Assembly: GCF_964656455.1 (NCBI RefSeq)
Contig: NC_135716.1
Span: 112,066,389-112,130,388 of the forward strand
Direction of reading: 5' to 3'
Length of the DNA stretch: 64,000 nt
Origin: Halichoerus grypus
Taxonomy: Eukaryota > Chordata > Mammalia > Carnivora > Phocidae
Position numbers and translations under genes: made by a program. The notes under the pieces are model-generated. The model had not been told where the DNA came from and made no database searches. It saw only the letters and a program-made list of their open reading frames with translations. Of the stretch, positions 10,693-24,084 are shown piece by piece (the stretch's first letter is position 1; each line of letters begins with the position of its first letter).

Positions 10693-11975
10693 GGGCTTGT
10701 ATTCCTCAATCTCTGAGTTCTCATTATCCACAAATTAAAACTTAGGAAGCAAACAGATTGAGATAACCTTGTATCTTTTGATATCCCAACTGTGGCTCTT
10801 TGAACTCAGGAGCTAAACACGGCTAAGTATAATGAGGAATACTCACATTTACTTAATTTTACTAATTTCCTGAACTAGAACAAAAAGCTCTGAGAGGGGA
10901 AGGGAACTTTTTGTTTCAATCTCTACAATATCTCTTGTGCCTAATACATAACTTGGAATGTAAGAGGACCCCATGAACATCTATTGCATGCCATTATGTA
11001 TCAGGCCACCTTTCTAGGTGCTAGAGCACAATAATGAACAAGATAGACACAGTTTCTGTCCTTGGTGAGCACACTGTCTAGTGTAAGAAATAGAAAAAAA
11101 AAACAATCAAATTGATTACAAGTGATGTTGACTGCTAGAATGGAAATAAATAGGGTGCTGACTAAATTAAGGCAGAGACCTACTATAAAGAAGATAAGCC
11201 AAGTAGGCCTCTCTGAAGAGGTACCAATTAAGATGTTACCATAAGGATAAGAAGTAGCCAGAGAATGGGGTGGCAGTAAAAATGTATTTCGAGACAATCA
11301 GTAGGGAAAACCAGGGAATGAGAAGAAAGTAGCTCAAGATGAGAATGGAGAATTGGGCAAATACCAGATCACAAAGGGCCACAGTAGGAATTCAGACTTC
11401 ATTTTAACATGGGAAGCTAAAGAGAGGCTTTAAGTAGGCTAATGATGTATTCTAGTTTATTTTTAAAATACTGCCTTTGCTATTGTATAGACAATAGACC
11501 ACACAGAATAATCAGGATCACAGGGAATAAGAAGATGGTAGCCTGACCTAGGATAATTGCAAAAACAAATTGAGGGTTGAATACAAATGACTTACTATGG
11601 AACAGAATGTGAGAAAGAATCAGAGGAAGGAAGGAATCAAGGACAACTTCTACTATTCTGGCTTGAATAACTGTGTATTAGTAGCATTTTCTGTTATACA
11701 GAATAATCTGAGGAATATCAATATTTAACTGTGAGCCAGTTAAATGATAAGATGTGTATAAGACATCCAAGTGGAAATGTCCAGTGGCTATATTAGAAAC
11801 ATAATTTGGGGATTAATAGCCACAGATGGAATTTAGAAAAAGAATATCTAATATCAAGCCCTGAAAAGAAAACTCCAATATTTTAGAGGTTTAATAGAAA
11901 AGGATAAATAAGAGTACTACACAATGGAAAGTAAACTCACAAAATTAGAGTGTGCACCAAGAATAAAGGCATTTC
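10693..11975 (+). other. BRDT intron, probable ancient L2 fragments
   Basis: About 10985-11070 reads like a widespread old repeat ('CTAGGTGCTAGAGCA...CACAGTTTCTGTCCTTGG'). About 11170-11800 reads like degenerate L2 ('ACATCCAAGTGGAAATGTCCAG'). No open frame of note. Confidence 0.45.
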
Positions 11976-14396
11976 AAGAAAGAGTACATTAAAAGGATTA
12001 TTCATCACGACCAAATGGGATTTATTCCTGGGCTGGAAGGGTGGTTTAACATCTGCAAAATCAATGTGGATACAATACATCAATAAAAGAAAGGACAAAA
12101 ACCACACGATCCTCTCAATAGATGCAGGAAAAGCATTTGACAAAGTACAGCATACTTTCTTGATTAAAACTCCCATAGTAGGGATAGAGGGAACATACCT
12201 CATTATCATAAAAGCCATATATAAAAACCCCACAGCAAATATCATTCTCAATGGGGAAAAACTGACAGCTTTTCCCCAAGGTCAGGAACATGGCAGGGAT
12301 GTCCACTATTACCACTGATGTTCAACATACTACTCGAAATCCTAGCCTCAGCAATCAGCCAACAAAGAGAAATAAAAGGCATCCCAATTGGCAAAGAAGT
12401 AGTCAAACTCTCATTCTTTGCAGATGACATGATTCTCTATGTGGAAAACCCAAAAGACCCCACCCCAAAATTGCTAGAATTCATACAGGCATTCAGCAAA
12501 GTGGCAGGATATAAAATCAATGCACAGAAATCAGTTGCATCTCTATACACTAACAATGAGACAGAACAAAGAGAAATTAAGGAGTCGATCCCATTTACAA
12601 TTGCACCAAAAACCATGAGATACCTAAGGAATAAATCTAACCAAAGAGGTAAAGGATCTGTACTCAGAAAACTATAAAAGACTCATGAAAAAAATTGAGG
12701 AAGACACAAAGAAATGGAAAAACCTGCCATGCTCATGGACTGAAAGAACAAATACTGTTAAAGTGTCTATGCTACCTAGAGCAATCAACACATTCAGTGC
12801 AATCCCTATCAAAATACCATCAATTTTTTTCACAGAGCTGGAACAAATAATCCTAAAATGTGTTTGGAACCAGAAAAGACCCCAAATAGCCAAAGGAATG
12901 GTGAAAAAGAAAACCAAAACTGATGCTATCACAATTCCAGACTTCAAGCTCTATTACAAAGCTATAATCATCAAGACAGTATGGTATTGGCACAAAAACA
13001 AATAGATCAATGGAACAGAATAGAAAACCCAGAAATGGCCCCTCAACTCTATGGTCAACTAATCTTTGACAAAGCAGGAAAGAATATCCAATGGAAAAAA
13101 GACAGTCTCTTCAACAAATGGTGTTGGGAAAATTGGACAGCCACATGCAGAAGAATGAAACTGGACCACTTTCTTACATCACACACAAAAATAGACTCGA
13201 AATGGATGAAAAACCGAAATATGAGACAGGAATCCATCAAAATCCTTGAGGAGAATACAGGCTGCAACCTCTTTGACCTCAGCTGCAGCAACTTCTTGCT
13301 AGACACATTGCAAAAGGCAAGGGAAACAAAAGCAAAAATGAACTATTGGGACGTCATGAAGATAAAAAGCTTCTGCACAGCAAGGGAAAAAGTCAACAAA
13401 CTAAAGGGAAACCTATGGAATGGGAGAAGATATGTGCAAATGGCATATCAGATAAAGGGCTACCAAAATTTATAAAGGACTTAAACTTAATACCCAAAGA
13501 ACAAATGATCCAATCAAGAAATGGGCAGAAGACATGAACAGACACTTCTGCAAAGACATCCAAATGACCAACAGACACATGAAAAAGTGCTCAACATCAC
13601 TCGGCATCAGGGAAATACAAATCAAAACCACAATGAGCTACCACCTCACACCAGTCAGAATGGCTAAAATTAACAAGTCAGGAAATGACAGATGTTGGCA
13701 AGGATGCGGAGAAAGGGGAACCCTCTTACACTGTTGGTGGGACTGCAAACTGGTGCAGCCACTCTGGAAAACAGTATGGAGGTTCTTCAAAAAGTTGAAA
13801 ATAGAGCTACCCTATGGCCCAGCAATTGCACTACTGGGTATTTACCCCAAAGATACAAATGTGGTAATCCGAAGGCGCACCTGCACCCCAATGTTGATAG
13901 CAGCAACGTCCACAATAGCCAAACTATGGAAAGAGCCCAGATGTCCATCAACAGATGAATGGATACAGAAGATGTGGTATATGTATACCATGGAATATTA
14001 CTCAGCCATCAAAAAAAATGAAATCTTGCCGTTTGCAATGATGTGGATGGAACTAGAGGGTATTATAGTAAGTGAAATAAGTCAGAGAAAGATAATTATC
14101 ATATGATCTCACTCCTATGTGGAATTTAACAAACAAAACAGGATCAAAGGGGAAGAAAGGAAAAAATAAAACAAGACAAAATCAGAGAGGGAGACAAACC
14201 ATAAGAGACTCTTAATCATAGGAAACAAATTGAGGTTGCTGGAGGGGTGGGGGTGGGTGGGGTAACTGGGTGATGGACACTGGGTAAGGCATGTGATGTG
14301 ATGAGCACTGGGTATTATATAAGACTGACGAATCATTGAACTCTACCTCTGAAACTAATAGTACACTATATGTTATTAATTGAATTTAAATTAAAA
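11976..14396 (+). mobile_element. 5'-truncated L1, ORF2 3' half plus 3' UTR, decayed
   Basis: The homology starts within the RT domain ('ATTAAAAGGATTATTCATC') and runs to the L1 3' end at 'CTCTACCTCTGAAACTAATAG'. ORF2 pieces at 11950-12318, 12318-12677, 12685-13005, 12981-13475 and 13534-14106 are in different frames. The RT active-site motif survives as FADDMI near 12418. The C-terminal Cys-rich motif survives as [18 protein letters not shown] near 13694-13750. It has a normal Glu codon (WCWENW) where both young L1s have a stop. Antisense to BRDT. Confidence 0.93.
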
Positions 14397-15170
14397 AGGG
14401 TGAACATAGTAAACTTTTCTACAATCAACTGTTATGATAAATACCTATCTACTTACCAGTGTCTGCCTTGATGGAATAAAATTTGATTTGGTGAGAAAAA
14501 AAAAAATCAAAACTGTAATAAGGTAACAGATATTCTATTTTTGGACTTATGAATAATCAAATGTGCATTCTTTAATCAATGAAAAGAAAAGAAAGAGATA
14601 GCAGCCTTCTAATGCAAATACTGACAGAGGTCAAGTAAAATGAGAATAGAAAAATATTACTTAAATTTGCCACATCAAGACTGTAAGAGACCCTGACTGA
14701 CAAGAACTTTTTAGGTGGTGTGGTAAGAATCTTCTTGGTGATGTAGTGAGGCTAAAACCTATACTGAAGTGAGTTCATGAATGTATAAGAGAAAAACAAA
14801 AAAATGGGACAGTAGCCGGAAAGAGACAAGTAAAAGATGAACTTTAAAGACAAGGTATTAGAGCATGTTTATGGAGTAATGAGACTAAGTCTACAAAGGA
14901 GAGATTAATGATATACGAAACAAAGGGGATAACCAAAGGAATAAAATCCTTGACAAGGTGAAGAGGTTAGAGGGAAGATCCAGGTCATGAAGGCAATGGC
15001 CCAAAGTGACAGAAGAGGAAAGGATCCTGTTACAGACCTTTGCTCTAGCTGATCCCTCTGCCTGGAATGTTCTTCTTTGTTCAGATCTTAACTTCTCAAT
15101 GAGGCCCACTCAGAACCCATCAGGTTTGTTTGCCTCTCTTTTTCTACTAGAATATAAACTCCAAGATGGC
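14397..15170 (+). other. BRDT intron, L2-like sequence split by the young L1
   Basis: From about 15030 the text ('GCTGATCCCTCTGCCTGGAATGTTC', 'GAATATAAACTCCAAGATGGC') resembles an L2 3' region and seems to resume beyond the L1 at 21229. Position 14397-15000 is not identified. Confidence 0.45.
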
Positions 15171-15516
15171 AAAAGTTTTTGTTTCAGGAGGAGGGGGGAA
15201 AGATGGCGGAGGAGTAGGGGACCCTATTTCAACTGGTCCCTGGAATTGAGCTGGATATCCACCAGACCACTCTGAGCACCCACGAAACCAGCCTGATATG
15301 TAAGAAGATCTGGATCTCTACAAACAGAATATCGTAGGCGGTTGGTTTTGAGGTACGAAGTGGGGAGCCATGATTCTGCAGGCAGATATCGGGATAAACG
15401 GCAGCGGGAGGGTGCCTGGCCATGGGGATCCTACACCACCGGTGAGTGACAGCCTCGCGTGCTGCATACAGGGCACAGACCTCGCAGACCGGTAGCGGCA
15501 GGGAAAGGACTCTAGG

Positions 15517-15665
15517 GCAGCCCCCAGGGCAGAAACCCGGAGCGGTGGGGTCGCGCCTGTGAACTGCAGCCCCCAACGGAAACCCGGAGAGGTGGGGTCG
15601 CACCTGTGAACTGCAGCCCCCGGGGCGGAACCCCGGAGTGGTGGGGTCGCGCATGCGCGCGAACT
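15517..15665 (+). repeat. Three ~50-bp GC-rich repeats in the L1-A 5' UTR
   Basis: Three imperfect tandem units, each starting GCAGCCCCC and ending GTGAACT or GCGAACT, with GTGGGGTCGC in the middle and several CpGs. The equivalent array in L1-B has five units. They lie where an L1 internal promoter would be. Confidence 0.88.
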
Positions 15666-16160
15666 GGGAGTGGCTGGCGGTTTTAGAAGCACAAAGGGCA
15701 GAGACAGGCCCGACCTGAAGGCAGGACTGGGAGCCCTGCGGAGGGGTGCACTACCCAGGACGCTGCAGTTTATAGCAGCACGGACAGAAATGGAGACAGT
15801 GTGGCCTGGAGAGCTCACTGAAGAACAGACTGCGATCTCTGCTCTGAGGCAGAGGGTTGGAAACGGTCTCTTCTGCTCTGACTCGCGGAAGAGATGCGGA
15901 AAGCCGCCAGGGAAAGCCGCCAGAGAACAAAAGCCCCCAAAACTGATTCCCACTGAGCCCATCCCCCGCCACAGGGGCGCAGGGCAACTCCTCCCAAACA
16001 GGGTTGCCTGAGTAACAGCGTGGCAGGCCCCTCCCGCAGAAGACAGGCTGGGAAAACAAGAGGCCAGCAACCTTAAGGTCCCAAGAAAACAGGTGCATCT
16101 TGCTTGGGTTCTGGTCAATAATTTGGACTCTATACATTCCCTCAAACACCCATCAACAGA

Positions 16161-17050
16161 ATGACTAGGAGGAGGAGCCCCCAAAACAGAAAAGACTCAG
16201 AGATTATGACTTATGCTGCAGATTTACAAATGGATGCAGATATAACCAAGATGTCGGAGATGGAATTCAGGCTAGAAATTGTGAAGACAATGGCTAGAAT
16301 TGAGAAATCAATTAATGGCAACATAGAGTCTCTAAGGGCAGAAATAAAAGGGGAATTGGCAGAACTTAAAAATGCTATCAATGAGATCCAATCCAATCTA
16401 GATAATCTAACAGCTAGGGTAACTGAGGCAGAAGAGAGAATAAGCGACCTGGAAGACAATATAATAGATAAAAAGGGAAAAGAGGAGGCCAGGGAAAAAC
16501 AACTCAGAATCCATGAAAATAGAATCAGAGAAATAAGTGACACCATGAAGCGTTCCAATGTCAGAATAATTGGAATCCTGCAGGGAGTGGGGAGAGAGAG
16601 AGAGGACTAGATGTATTTGAGCAAACTGTAGCTGAGAACTTCCCTAATCTGGGGAAGGAAACAAACACTCGAGTCCTAGAGGCAGAGAGGACCCCTCCCA
16701 AGATCAAGGAAAACAGGCCAACACCCCAGCATGTAATAGTAAAACTTGCAAATCTTAGAACCAAGGAAACCATCTTAAGGGCAGTTAGGGGGAAGAGATT
16801 CCTTATGTACAGAGGGAGGAACATCAGAATAACGTCAGACCTATCCACAGAGACCTGGCAAGCCAGAAAGGCCTGGCAAGACATAGTCAGGGTACTAAAT
16901 GAGAAGAACATGCAGCCAAGAATACTTTATCCAGCAAGGCTGTCATTTAGAATGGATGGAGAGATGCAGAGCTTCCACGACCGGCAGAAGCTGAAAGAAT
17001 ATGTGACCACTAAGCCGGCCCTGCAAGAAATATTAAGGGGGGTTCTATAA
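16161..17050 (+). pseudogene. L1-A ORF1, frameshifted
   Basis: ORF1p is the trimeric nucleic-acid chaperone of L1. The frame starts MTRRRSPQNRKDSE, with an Ile/Leu/Glu-rich coiled coil at about residues 30-130, and stops at TAG 16608-16610 after 149 residues. Relative to L1-B there is a net loss of 1 nt in the GA-repeat around 16588-16611. The rest (RRM and C-terminal domain, including RKAWQDIVRVLNEKNMQPR) continues in another frame to TAA at 17048. Broken, non-functional as one protein. Confidence 0.93.
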
Positions 17051-17128
17051 AAGGAGAAAGACCCCAAGAGTGAACTACAACAGAAATTTACAGGGACAAT
17101 CTATAAAAACAACGTCTTCACAGGCAAC

Positions 17129-20100
17129 ATGATGACAATTAATTCATATCTTTCAATAATCACTCTCAACGTGAATGGCCTAAACGCTCCCATAAAACGG
17201 CACAGGGCTGCAGATTAGATAAAAAGACAGGACCCATCCATATGCTATCTACAAGAGACTCATTTTGAACCTAAAGATACATCCAGACTGAAAGTGAAGG
17301 GATGGAGATCTATCTTCATTGCCAGCGGACCTCAAAAGAAAGCTGGGGTAGCAATTCTTATATCAGACAAATTAGATTTTAAACTAAAGTCTGTAATAAG
17401 AGACACAGAAGGACACTATATCATTCTTAAAGGGTCTATCCAACAAGAAGATCTAACAATTGTAAATATCTATGCCCCCAACATGGGAGCAGCCATCTAC
17501 ATAAGCCAACTGTTAACCAAAATAAAGAGTCATATTGATAACAATACGTTAATTGTAGGAGACCTCAATACTCCACTCTCAGCAATGGACAGATCATCTA
17601 AGCAGAAAATCAACAAGGAAACAAGAGCTTTGAATGATACATTGGACCAGATGGACCTCATAGATATTTACAGAACATTCCACCCTAAAACAACAGAATA
17701 CTCATTCTTCTCGAGTGCACATGGAACTTTCTCCAGAACAGACCATATACTGGGTCACAAATCAGGTCTCAACCGATTCCAAAAGATTGAGATTATTCCC
17801 TGCATATTCTCAGACCACAATGCTCTAAAACTGGAACTCAATCACAAGAAAAAATTTGGCAGAAATTCAAACACTTGGAAGCTAAAGACCACTCTGCTCA
17901 AGAATGTTTGGGTCAACCAGGAAATCAAAGAAGAACTTAAACAATGCATGGAAATCAATGAGAACGAAAACACATCAGTCCAAAACCTATGGGATACTGC
18001 AAAGGCGGTCCTAAGGGGGAAATACATAGCCATCCAAGCCTCACTCAAAAAAACAGAAAAATCCCGAATTCACCAACTAACTCTACACCTTAAAGAACTA
18101 GAGAAAAAGCAACAAACGACGCCTGAGCCACACATTAGAAGAGAAATAATTAAAATTAGAGCAGAAATCAATGAATTAGAAACCAGAAACACAGTAGATC
18201 AGATCAATGAAACTAGAAGTTGGTTCTTTGAAAGAATTAATAAGATCGATAAACCACTGGCCAGACTTATCCAAAAGAACAGAGAAAGGACCCAAATTAA
18301 TAAAATTATGAATGAAAGGGGAGAGATCACGACTAACACCAAGGAAATAGAAACAATTATTAGAAATTATTATCAACAACTATATGCCAATAAACTGAGC
18401 AATCTGGATGAAATGGAGGCCTTCCTGGAAACCTATAAGCTGCCAAGACTGAAACAGGAAGAAATTGACAACCTGAATAGGCCAATAACCAGGAACGAGA
18501 TTGAAGCAGTGATCAAAAACCTCCCAAAAAACAAGAGTCCAGGGCCTGATGGATTCCCTGGGGAATTCTACCAAACATTCAAAGAAGAAATAATACCTAT
18601 TCTCCTGAAGCTGTTTCAAAAAATAGAAACAGAAGGAAAACTTCCAGACTCATTCTATGAGGCCAGCATTACCTTAATCCCCAAACCAGGCAAAGACCCC
18701 ATCAAAAAGGAGAACTTCAGACCGATATCCCTGATGAATATGGATTCCAAAATCCTCAACAAAATCCTAGCTAATAGGATCCAACAATACATTAAAAGGA
18801 TCATCCACCATGACCAAGTGGGATTTATCCCTGGGATGCGAGGGTGGTTCAACATTCGCAAATCAATCAATGTGATAGAACACATTAATAAGAGGAGGGA
18901 GAAGAACCATATGGTCCTCTCAATTGATGCAGAAAAAGCATTTGACAAAATACAACATCCTTTCCTGATTAAAACTCTCCAGAGTATAGGGATAGAGGGA
19001 ACATTCCTCAAGCTCATAAAATCCATCTATGAAAAACCCACAGCAAATATCATCCTCAATGGGGAAAAGCTGAGAGCCTTTCCCTTAAGATCAGGAACAC
19101 GTCAAGGATGCCCACTCTCGCCACTATCGTTCAACATAGTACTAGAAGTCCTAGCAACAGCAATCAGACAACAAAAAGAAATAAAAGGTATTCAAATTGG
19201 CAAAGAAGAAGTCAAACTCTCTCTTTTCACAGATGACATGATACTTTTTGTGGAAAACCCAAAAGACTCCTCCCCCAAATTACTAGAACTCATCCAGCAA
19301 TTCAGTAATGTGGCAGGATACAAAATCAATGCACAGAAATCAGTTGCTTTCTTATACACTAACAACGCAACTGTAGAAAGAGAAATTAGAGAAACGATTC
19401 CATTTACAATAGCACCAAAAACCATAAGATACCCTGGAATAAACCTAACCAAAGAGGTAAAGGATCTATACTCTAGGAACTACAAAACACTCATGAAAGA
19501 AATTGAAGAAGACACAAAAAGATGGAAAAATATTCCATGCTCATGGATCGGAAGAATAAACATTGTTAAAATGTCTATGCTACCCAGAGCAATCTATACC
19601 TTCAATGCCATCCCGATCAAAATTCCAATGACATTTTTCAAAGTGCTGGAACAAACAATCCTAAAATTTGTATGGAATCAGAAAAGACCCCGAATCGCCA
19701 AGGAGATGTTGAAAAAGAAAAACAAAGCTGGGGGCATCACGTTGCCCGATTTCAAGCTGTATTACAAAGCAGTGATCACCAAGACAGCATGGTACTGGGA
19801 CAAAAACAGACACATAGACCAATGGAACAGAACAGAGAACCCAGATACGGACCCTCAACTCTATGGTCAAATAATCTTTGACAAAGCAGGAAAAAACATG
19901 CAATGGAAAAAAGACAGTCTCTTCAATGAATGGTGCTGGTAAAATTGGACAGCCACATGCAGAAAAATGAAACTCGACCATTCTCTAACACCATTCACAA
20001 AGATAAACTCAAAGTGGATGAAAGACCTCAATGTGAGACAGGAATCCATCAAAATCCTAGAGGAGAACATAGGCAGTAACCTCTTTGACAAAGGATACAT

Positions 20101-20936
20101 CTCCAAAAGCTAGTGAAACAAAAGCAAAAATGAACTTTTGGGACTTCATCAAGATAAAAATCTTCTGCACAGCAAAGGAAACAGTCAACAAAACAAAGAG
20201 GCAACCCACAGAATGGGAGAAGATGTTTGCAAATGACACTACAGATAAAGGGCTGGCATCGAAGATCTATAAAGAACTTCTCAAACTCAACACCCAAAAA
20301 ACAAATAATCAAGTCAAAAAGTGGGCAGAAGATATGAAAAGACACTTCTCTGAAGAAGATATGCAAATGGCTAACAGACACATGAAAAAATGTTCATCAT
20401 GTTTAGCCATTAGGGAAATCCAAATCAAAACCACATTGAGATACCACCTTACACCAGTTAGAATGGCAAAAATGGACAGGGAAAGAAACAACAAATGTTG
20501 GAGAGGTTGTGGAGAAAGGGGAACCCTCTAACACTGTCGGTGGGAATGCAAGTTGGTACAGCCACTTTGGAAAACAGTGTGGACGTTCCTCAAAAATTTA
20601 AAAATAGAGCTACCCTATGACCCAGCAATTGCACTACTGGGTATTTACCCCAAAGACACAGATGTAGTGAAAAGAAGGGCCATATGCACCCCAATGTTCA
20701 TAGCAGCAATGTCTGCAATAGCCAAACTGTGGAAAGAGTCGCGATGCCTTTCAACAGATGAATGGATAAAGAAGATGTGGTCCATATATACAATGGAATA
20801 TTACTCAGCCATCACAAAAGATGAATACCCAACTTTCACATTAACATGGATGGGACTGGAGGAGATTATGCTAAGTGAAATAAGTCAAGCAGAGAAACTC
20901 AATTATCATATGGTTTCACTTATTTGTGGAACATAA
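17129..20936 (+). pseudogene. L1-A ORF2 with several stops
   Basis: ORF2p is the L1 endonuclease/reverse transcriptase. The start ATGATG (17129) is followed by stop TAG at codon 30 (17216-17218, a Trp codon in L1-B). The frame is then open for more than 900 codons with the APE-like endonuclease, the Z region, the RT text ([17 protein letters not shown] style, active site FTDDMI near 19227) and stops at codon 938 (TAA 19940-19942). Beyond, a deletion near 20083 and a TAA at about 20528-20531 interrupt the Cys-rich C-terminus. The active-site motif reads FTDD rather than the usual FADD. The same codon-938 stop is in L1-B. Confidence 0.93.
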
Positions 20937-21228
20937 GGAATAACATGGAGGACATTAGGAGAAGGAAGGGAAAAATGGGGAGGGGGAATTGGAGGGAGAG
21001 ATGAACCATGAGAGACAATGGACTCTGAGAAACAAACTGGGTTTTAGAGGGCAGGGGGGAGGGGGGATTGGTTAGCCCGGTGATGGGTATTAAGGAGGGC
21101 ACGTACTGCATGGAGCACTGGGTGTTATACGAAAACAATGGATCGTGGATCACCACATCAAAAATCAATGATGTATTGTATGGTGACTAACATAATAAAA
21201 TTAAAAAAAAAAAAAAGTTTTTGTTTCA

Positions 21229-21690
21229 TTCATTGATACGTCCCAAGAACTAGAACTGTGTTGTAGCACCTAAAAGTTACTCAAGTATTTCATCAATCAA
21301 TAAATCAACATCAATTCTAAAAAATAAAATAAAAAACATATAAATCAACACTAATTCAATTTAATGTACTAAATTGAAATTTTTTCTTTGCCATTATTTG
21401 GACTAGCTATTGTCATATGACAGTTTCCCTACCACGGTGCATAAAAATGACATGACTCTGGCAGCAGAATGTTCCTAGAAAAAGTTATTTGGAAACCTAG
21501 ATCTTTACTCCAAAGCCAAATCCTACCAAACCCTCAAGGCCAGACTCAAGTTCTACCACCAGTAACGCTTTCCCCAGCTTTACCAGTGCGAATCAACTTC
21601 TTACTCTCTTGAACCATAGCATGTACTATGTGTAATTTCATCTGACATTTATTATAATGCATTGTCTTACTGTTTTTTAAAGTTTTATTT
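21229..21690. other. BRDT intron, possible L2 tail
   Basis: Probably the continuation of the L2-like sequence interrupted by L1-A ('ATTGATACGTCCCAAGAACTAG'). No gene seen. Confidence 0.4.
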
Positions 21691-21904
21691 ATTTATTTTT
21701 TAAAGATCCATTCATTTTAGAGGGAGAGACAGAGCAAGAAAGTGGGGGTCAAGGAGGGGGTGAGTAGAGAGGGAAACCTGAAGCAGACTCCCCACTGAGC
21801 GCAAAGCCTGACACGGGGCTCCATCCCAGGACTCTGAGATCATGACCTGAGCCCAAATTAAGAGTCAGCCGCTCAACCGAATGAGCCAACTTAGCAGCCC
21901 CTGA
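21691..21904 (-). mobile_element. Carnivore tRNA-Lys SINE, antisense, diverged
   Basis: Poly-T side, AAGATCCATTCATTTTAGAGG, then the SINE body ending AATGAGCCAACTTAGCAGCCCC. An 11-bp duplication AAGTTTTATTT flanks it (21680-21690 and about 21905-21914). More diverged than most. Confidence 0.85.
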
Positions 21905-21914
21905 AGTTTTATTT

Positions 21915-22257
21915 CTAACTAAAATGTAAATTCAACTTGAGAGTTAGGGTGGTTATACATCTTTGTAACCCCATAATATGTACACTATAAGTGACAAACA
22001 TCCAATTACATATTGACAGAGAAACAAAGTCAAAGAATTTTTGTCTGAGGGAAACTTATGCTCTTAGCAGTAATTTGAGCATCTGAAACAAGCAGCTAAA
22101 ACTTACACATTAAGAAAGTATTAAAGTGTTTTTTCTAAGGGAAGTATTCTAAAAAAAGCATTTTTACCTTGCTAGAGATAATATTTTAAGTTGGCAATAA
22201 TTATCACTTTGCTTTAGCAATTTAAATAGCATACTGATCTATATATTATCTACCTTA
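21915..22257. other. BRDT intron, no element recognised
   Basis: AT-rich intronic sequence. Nothing recognised. Confidence 0.6.
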
Positions 22258-22863
22258 TAAGGGCTTATTTTATTTATTTATTTAAATTTTTATTTTATTA
22301 TGTTATGTTAATCACCATACATTACATCATTGGTTTTCGATGTAGTGTTCCATGATTCATTGTTTGCATATAACACCCAGTACTCCATTCAGTACATGCC
22401 CTCTTTAATAGCCATCACCAGGCTAACTCATCCCCCCACGCCGCTCCCCTCTAAAACTGTTTATTTCTCAGAGTCCACAGTCTCTCATGGTTCGTCTCCC
22501 CCTCCGATTCCCCCCCTTCATTTTTCCCTTCCTGCTATCTTCTTCCTTTTTTTTTTTTAACATACAATGTATTATTTGTTTCAGAGGTACAGGTCTGTGA
22601 TTCAACAGTCTTGCACAATTCACAGAGCTCACCATAGCACATACCCTCCCCAGTGTCTATCACCCAGCCACCCCAACTCCCACCCCCACCACTAAAGCAA
22701 CCCTCAGTTTGTTTCCTGAGATTAAGAATTCCTCATATCAGAGAAATCATATGATACATGTCTTTCTCTGATTGACTTATTTCACTCAGCATAATACCCT
22801 CCAGTTCCATCCACGTCGTTGCAAATGGCAAGATTTCATTCCTTTTGATGGCTGCATAATATT

Positions 22864-22865
<2 letters not shown>

Positions 22866-22916
<51 letters not shown>
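22866..22916 (+). repeat. (TG)n microsatellite inside the antisense L1
   Basis: About 25 uninterrupted TG units, expanded from a TG/TA site in the L1 ORF2 3' region (the place where the intact L1 text has 'TATGTATACCATGG'). It explains the His-Thr and Cys-Val repeats in predicted ORFs here. Confidence 0.98.
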
Positions 22917-22919
<3 letters not shown>

Positions 22920-24084
22920 CACCACATCTTCTTTATCCATTCATCTGTCGATGGACATCTGGGCTCCTTCCATAGTTTGGCTATTGTGGACACTGCTGCT
23001 ATAAACATTGGGGTGCATGTACCCCTTTGGATCACTACATTTGTATCTTTGGGGTAAATACCCAGTAGTGCAATTGCTGGGTTGTAGGGTAGCTCTATTT
23101 TCAACTTTCTGAGGAACCTCCATACTGTTTCCAGAGTGGCTGCACCAGCTTGCCTTCCCACCAACAGTGTAGGAGGGTTCCCCTTTCTCTGCATCCCCGC
23201 CAACATCTGTCATTTCCTGACTTGTTAATTTTAGCCCTACTGACTGGTGTGAGGTGGTATCTCATTGAGGTTTTGATTTGTATTTCCCTGATGCTGAGCA
23301 ATGTTAAGCACTTTTTCATGTGTCTGTTGGTCATTTGGATATCTTCTTTGGAAAAATGTCTGTTCATGTCTTCTGCCCATTTCTTGATTGGATCATTTGT
23401 TCTTCGGGTGTTGAGTTTGATAAGTTCTTTATAGATTTTGGATACTAGCCCTTTATCTGATATATCATTTGTAAATATCTTCTCCCATTCTGTCGGTTGT
23501 CTTTTGGTTTTGTTTTTATCTTTATGAAGTCCCAATAGTTCATTTTTGCCCTTGCTCCCCTTGCCTTTGGCGATGTTTCTAGGAAGAAGTTGCTGCGCCT
23601 GAGGTCGAAGAAGTTGCTGCCTGTGTTCTCCTTTAGGATTTTGATGGACTCCTTCTCACATTTAGGTCTTTCAACCATTTTGAGTCTACTTTTGTGTGTG
23701 GTGTAAGGAAATGGTCCAGTTTCATTCTTTTTCATGCAGCTGTCCAATTTTCCCAACACCATTTGTTGAAAAGACTGTCTTTTTTCCATTGGGCATTCCT
23801 TCCTGCTTTGTCGAAGATTAGTTGACCATAGAGTTGAGGGTCCATTTCTGGGCTCTCTATTCTGTTCCATTGATCTATGTGTCTGTTTTTGTGCCAGTAC
23901 CATACTGTCTTGATGATGACAGCTTTGTAATACAGCTTCAAGTCCGGAATTGTGATGCCACCAGCTTTGCTTTTCTTTTTCAACATTCCTCTGGCTATTC
24001 GGGGTCTTTTCTGGTTCCATACAAATTTTAGGATTATCTGTTCCATTTCTTTGAAAAAAGTTGATGGTATTTTGATAGGAATTG

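Larger units (their letters stand above)
15187..21212 (+). mobile_element. L1-A: nearly full-length young L1
   Basis: Complete L1 layout: 5' UTR beginning GGAGGAGGGGGGAAAGATGG, ORF1, ORF2, 3' UTR and poly-A. It is bounded by a perfect 16-bp target-site duplication (15171-15186 and 21213-21228), so the 5' end looks complete. It lies antisense in the 15.4 kb BRDT intron. The internal protein text is almost identical to L1-B on the other strand, so both are recent. Both ORFs are broken, so this copy should not be autonomous. Confidence 0.96.

Noticed and set aside
15318..16184. 288-codon open frame on the minus strand
   Set aside because: It lies antisense to the GC-rich L1-A 5' UTR and ORF1 start, has low-complexity text, and its counterpart recurs at L1-B.
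22733..23206. 157-codon minus-strand frame with a His-Thr repeat
   Set aside because: It is a fragment of L1 ORF2 containing the (TG)n microsatellite.
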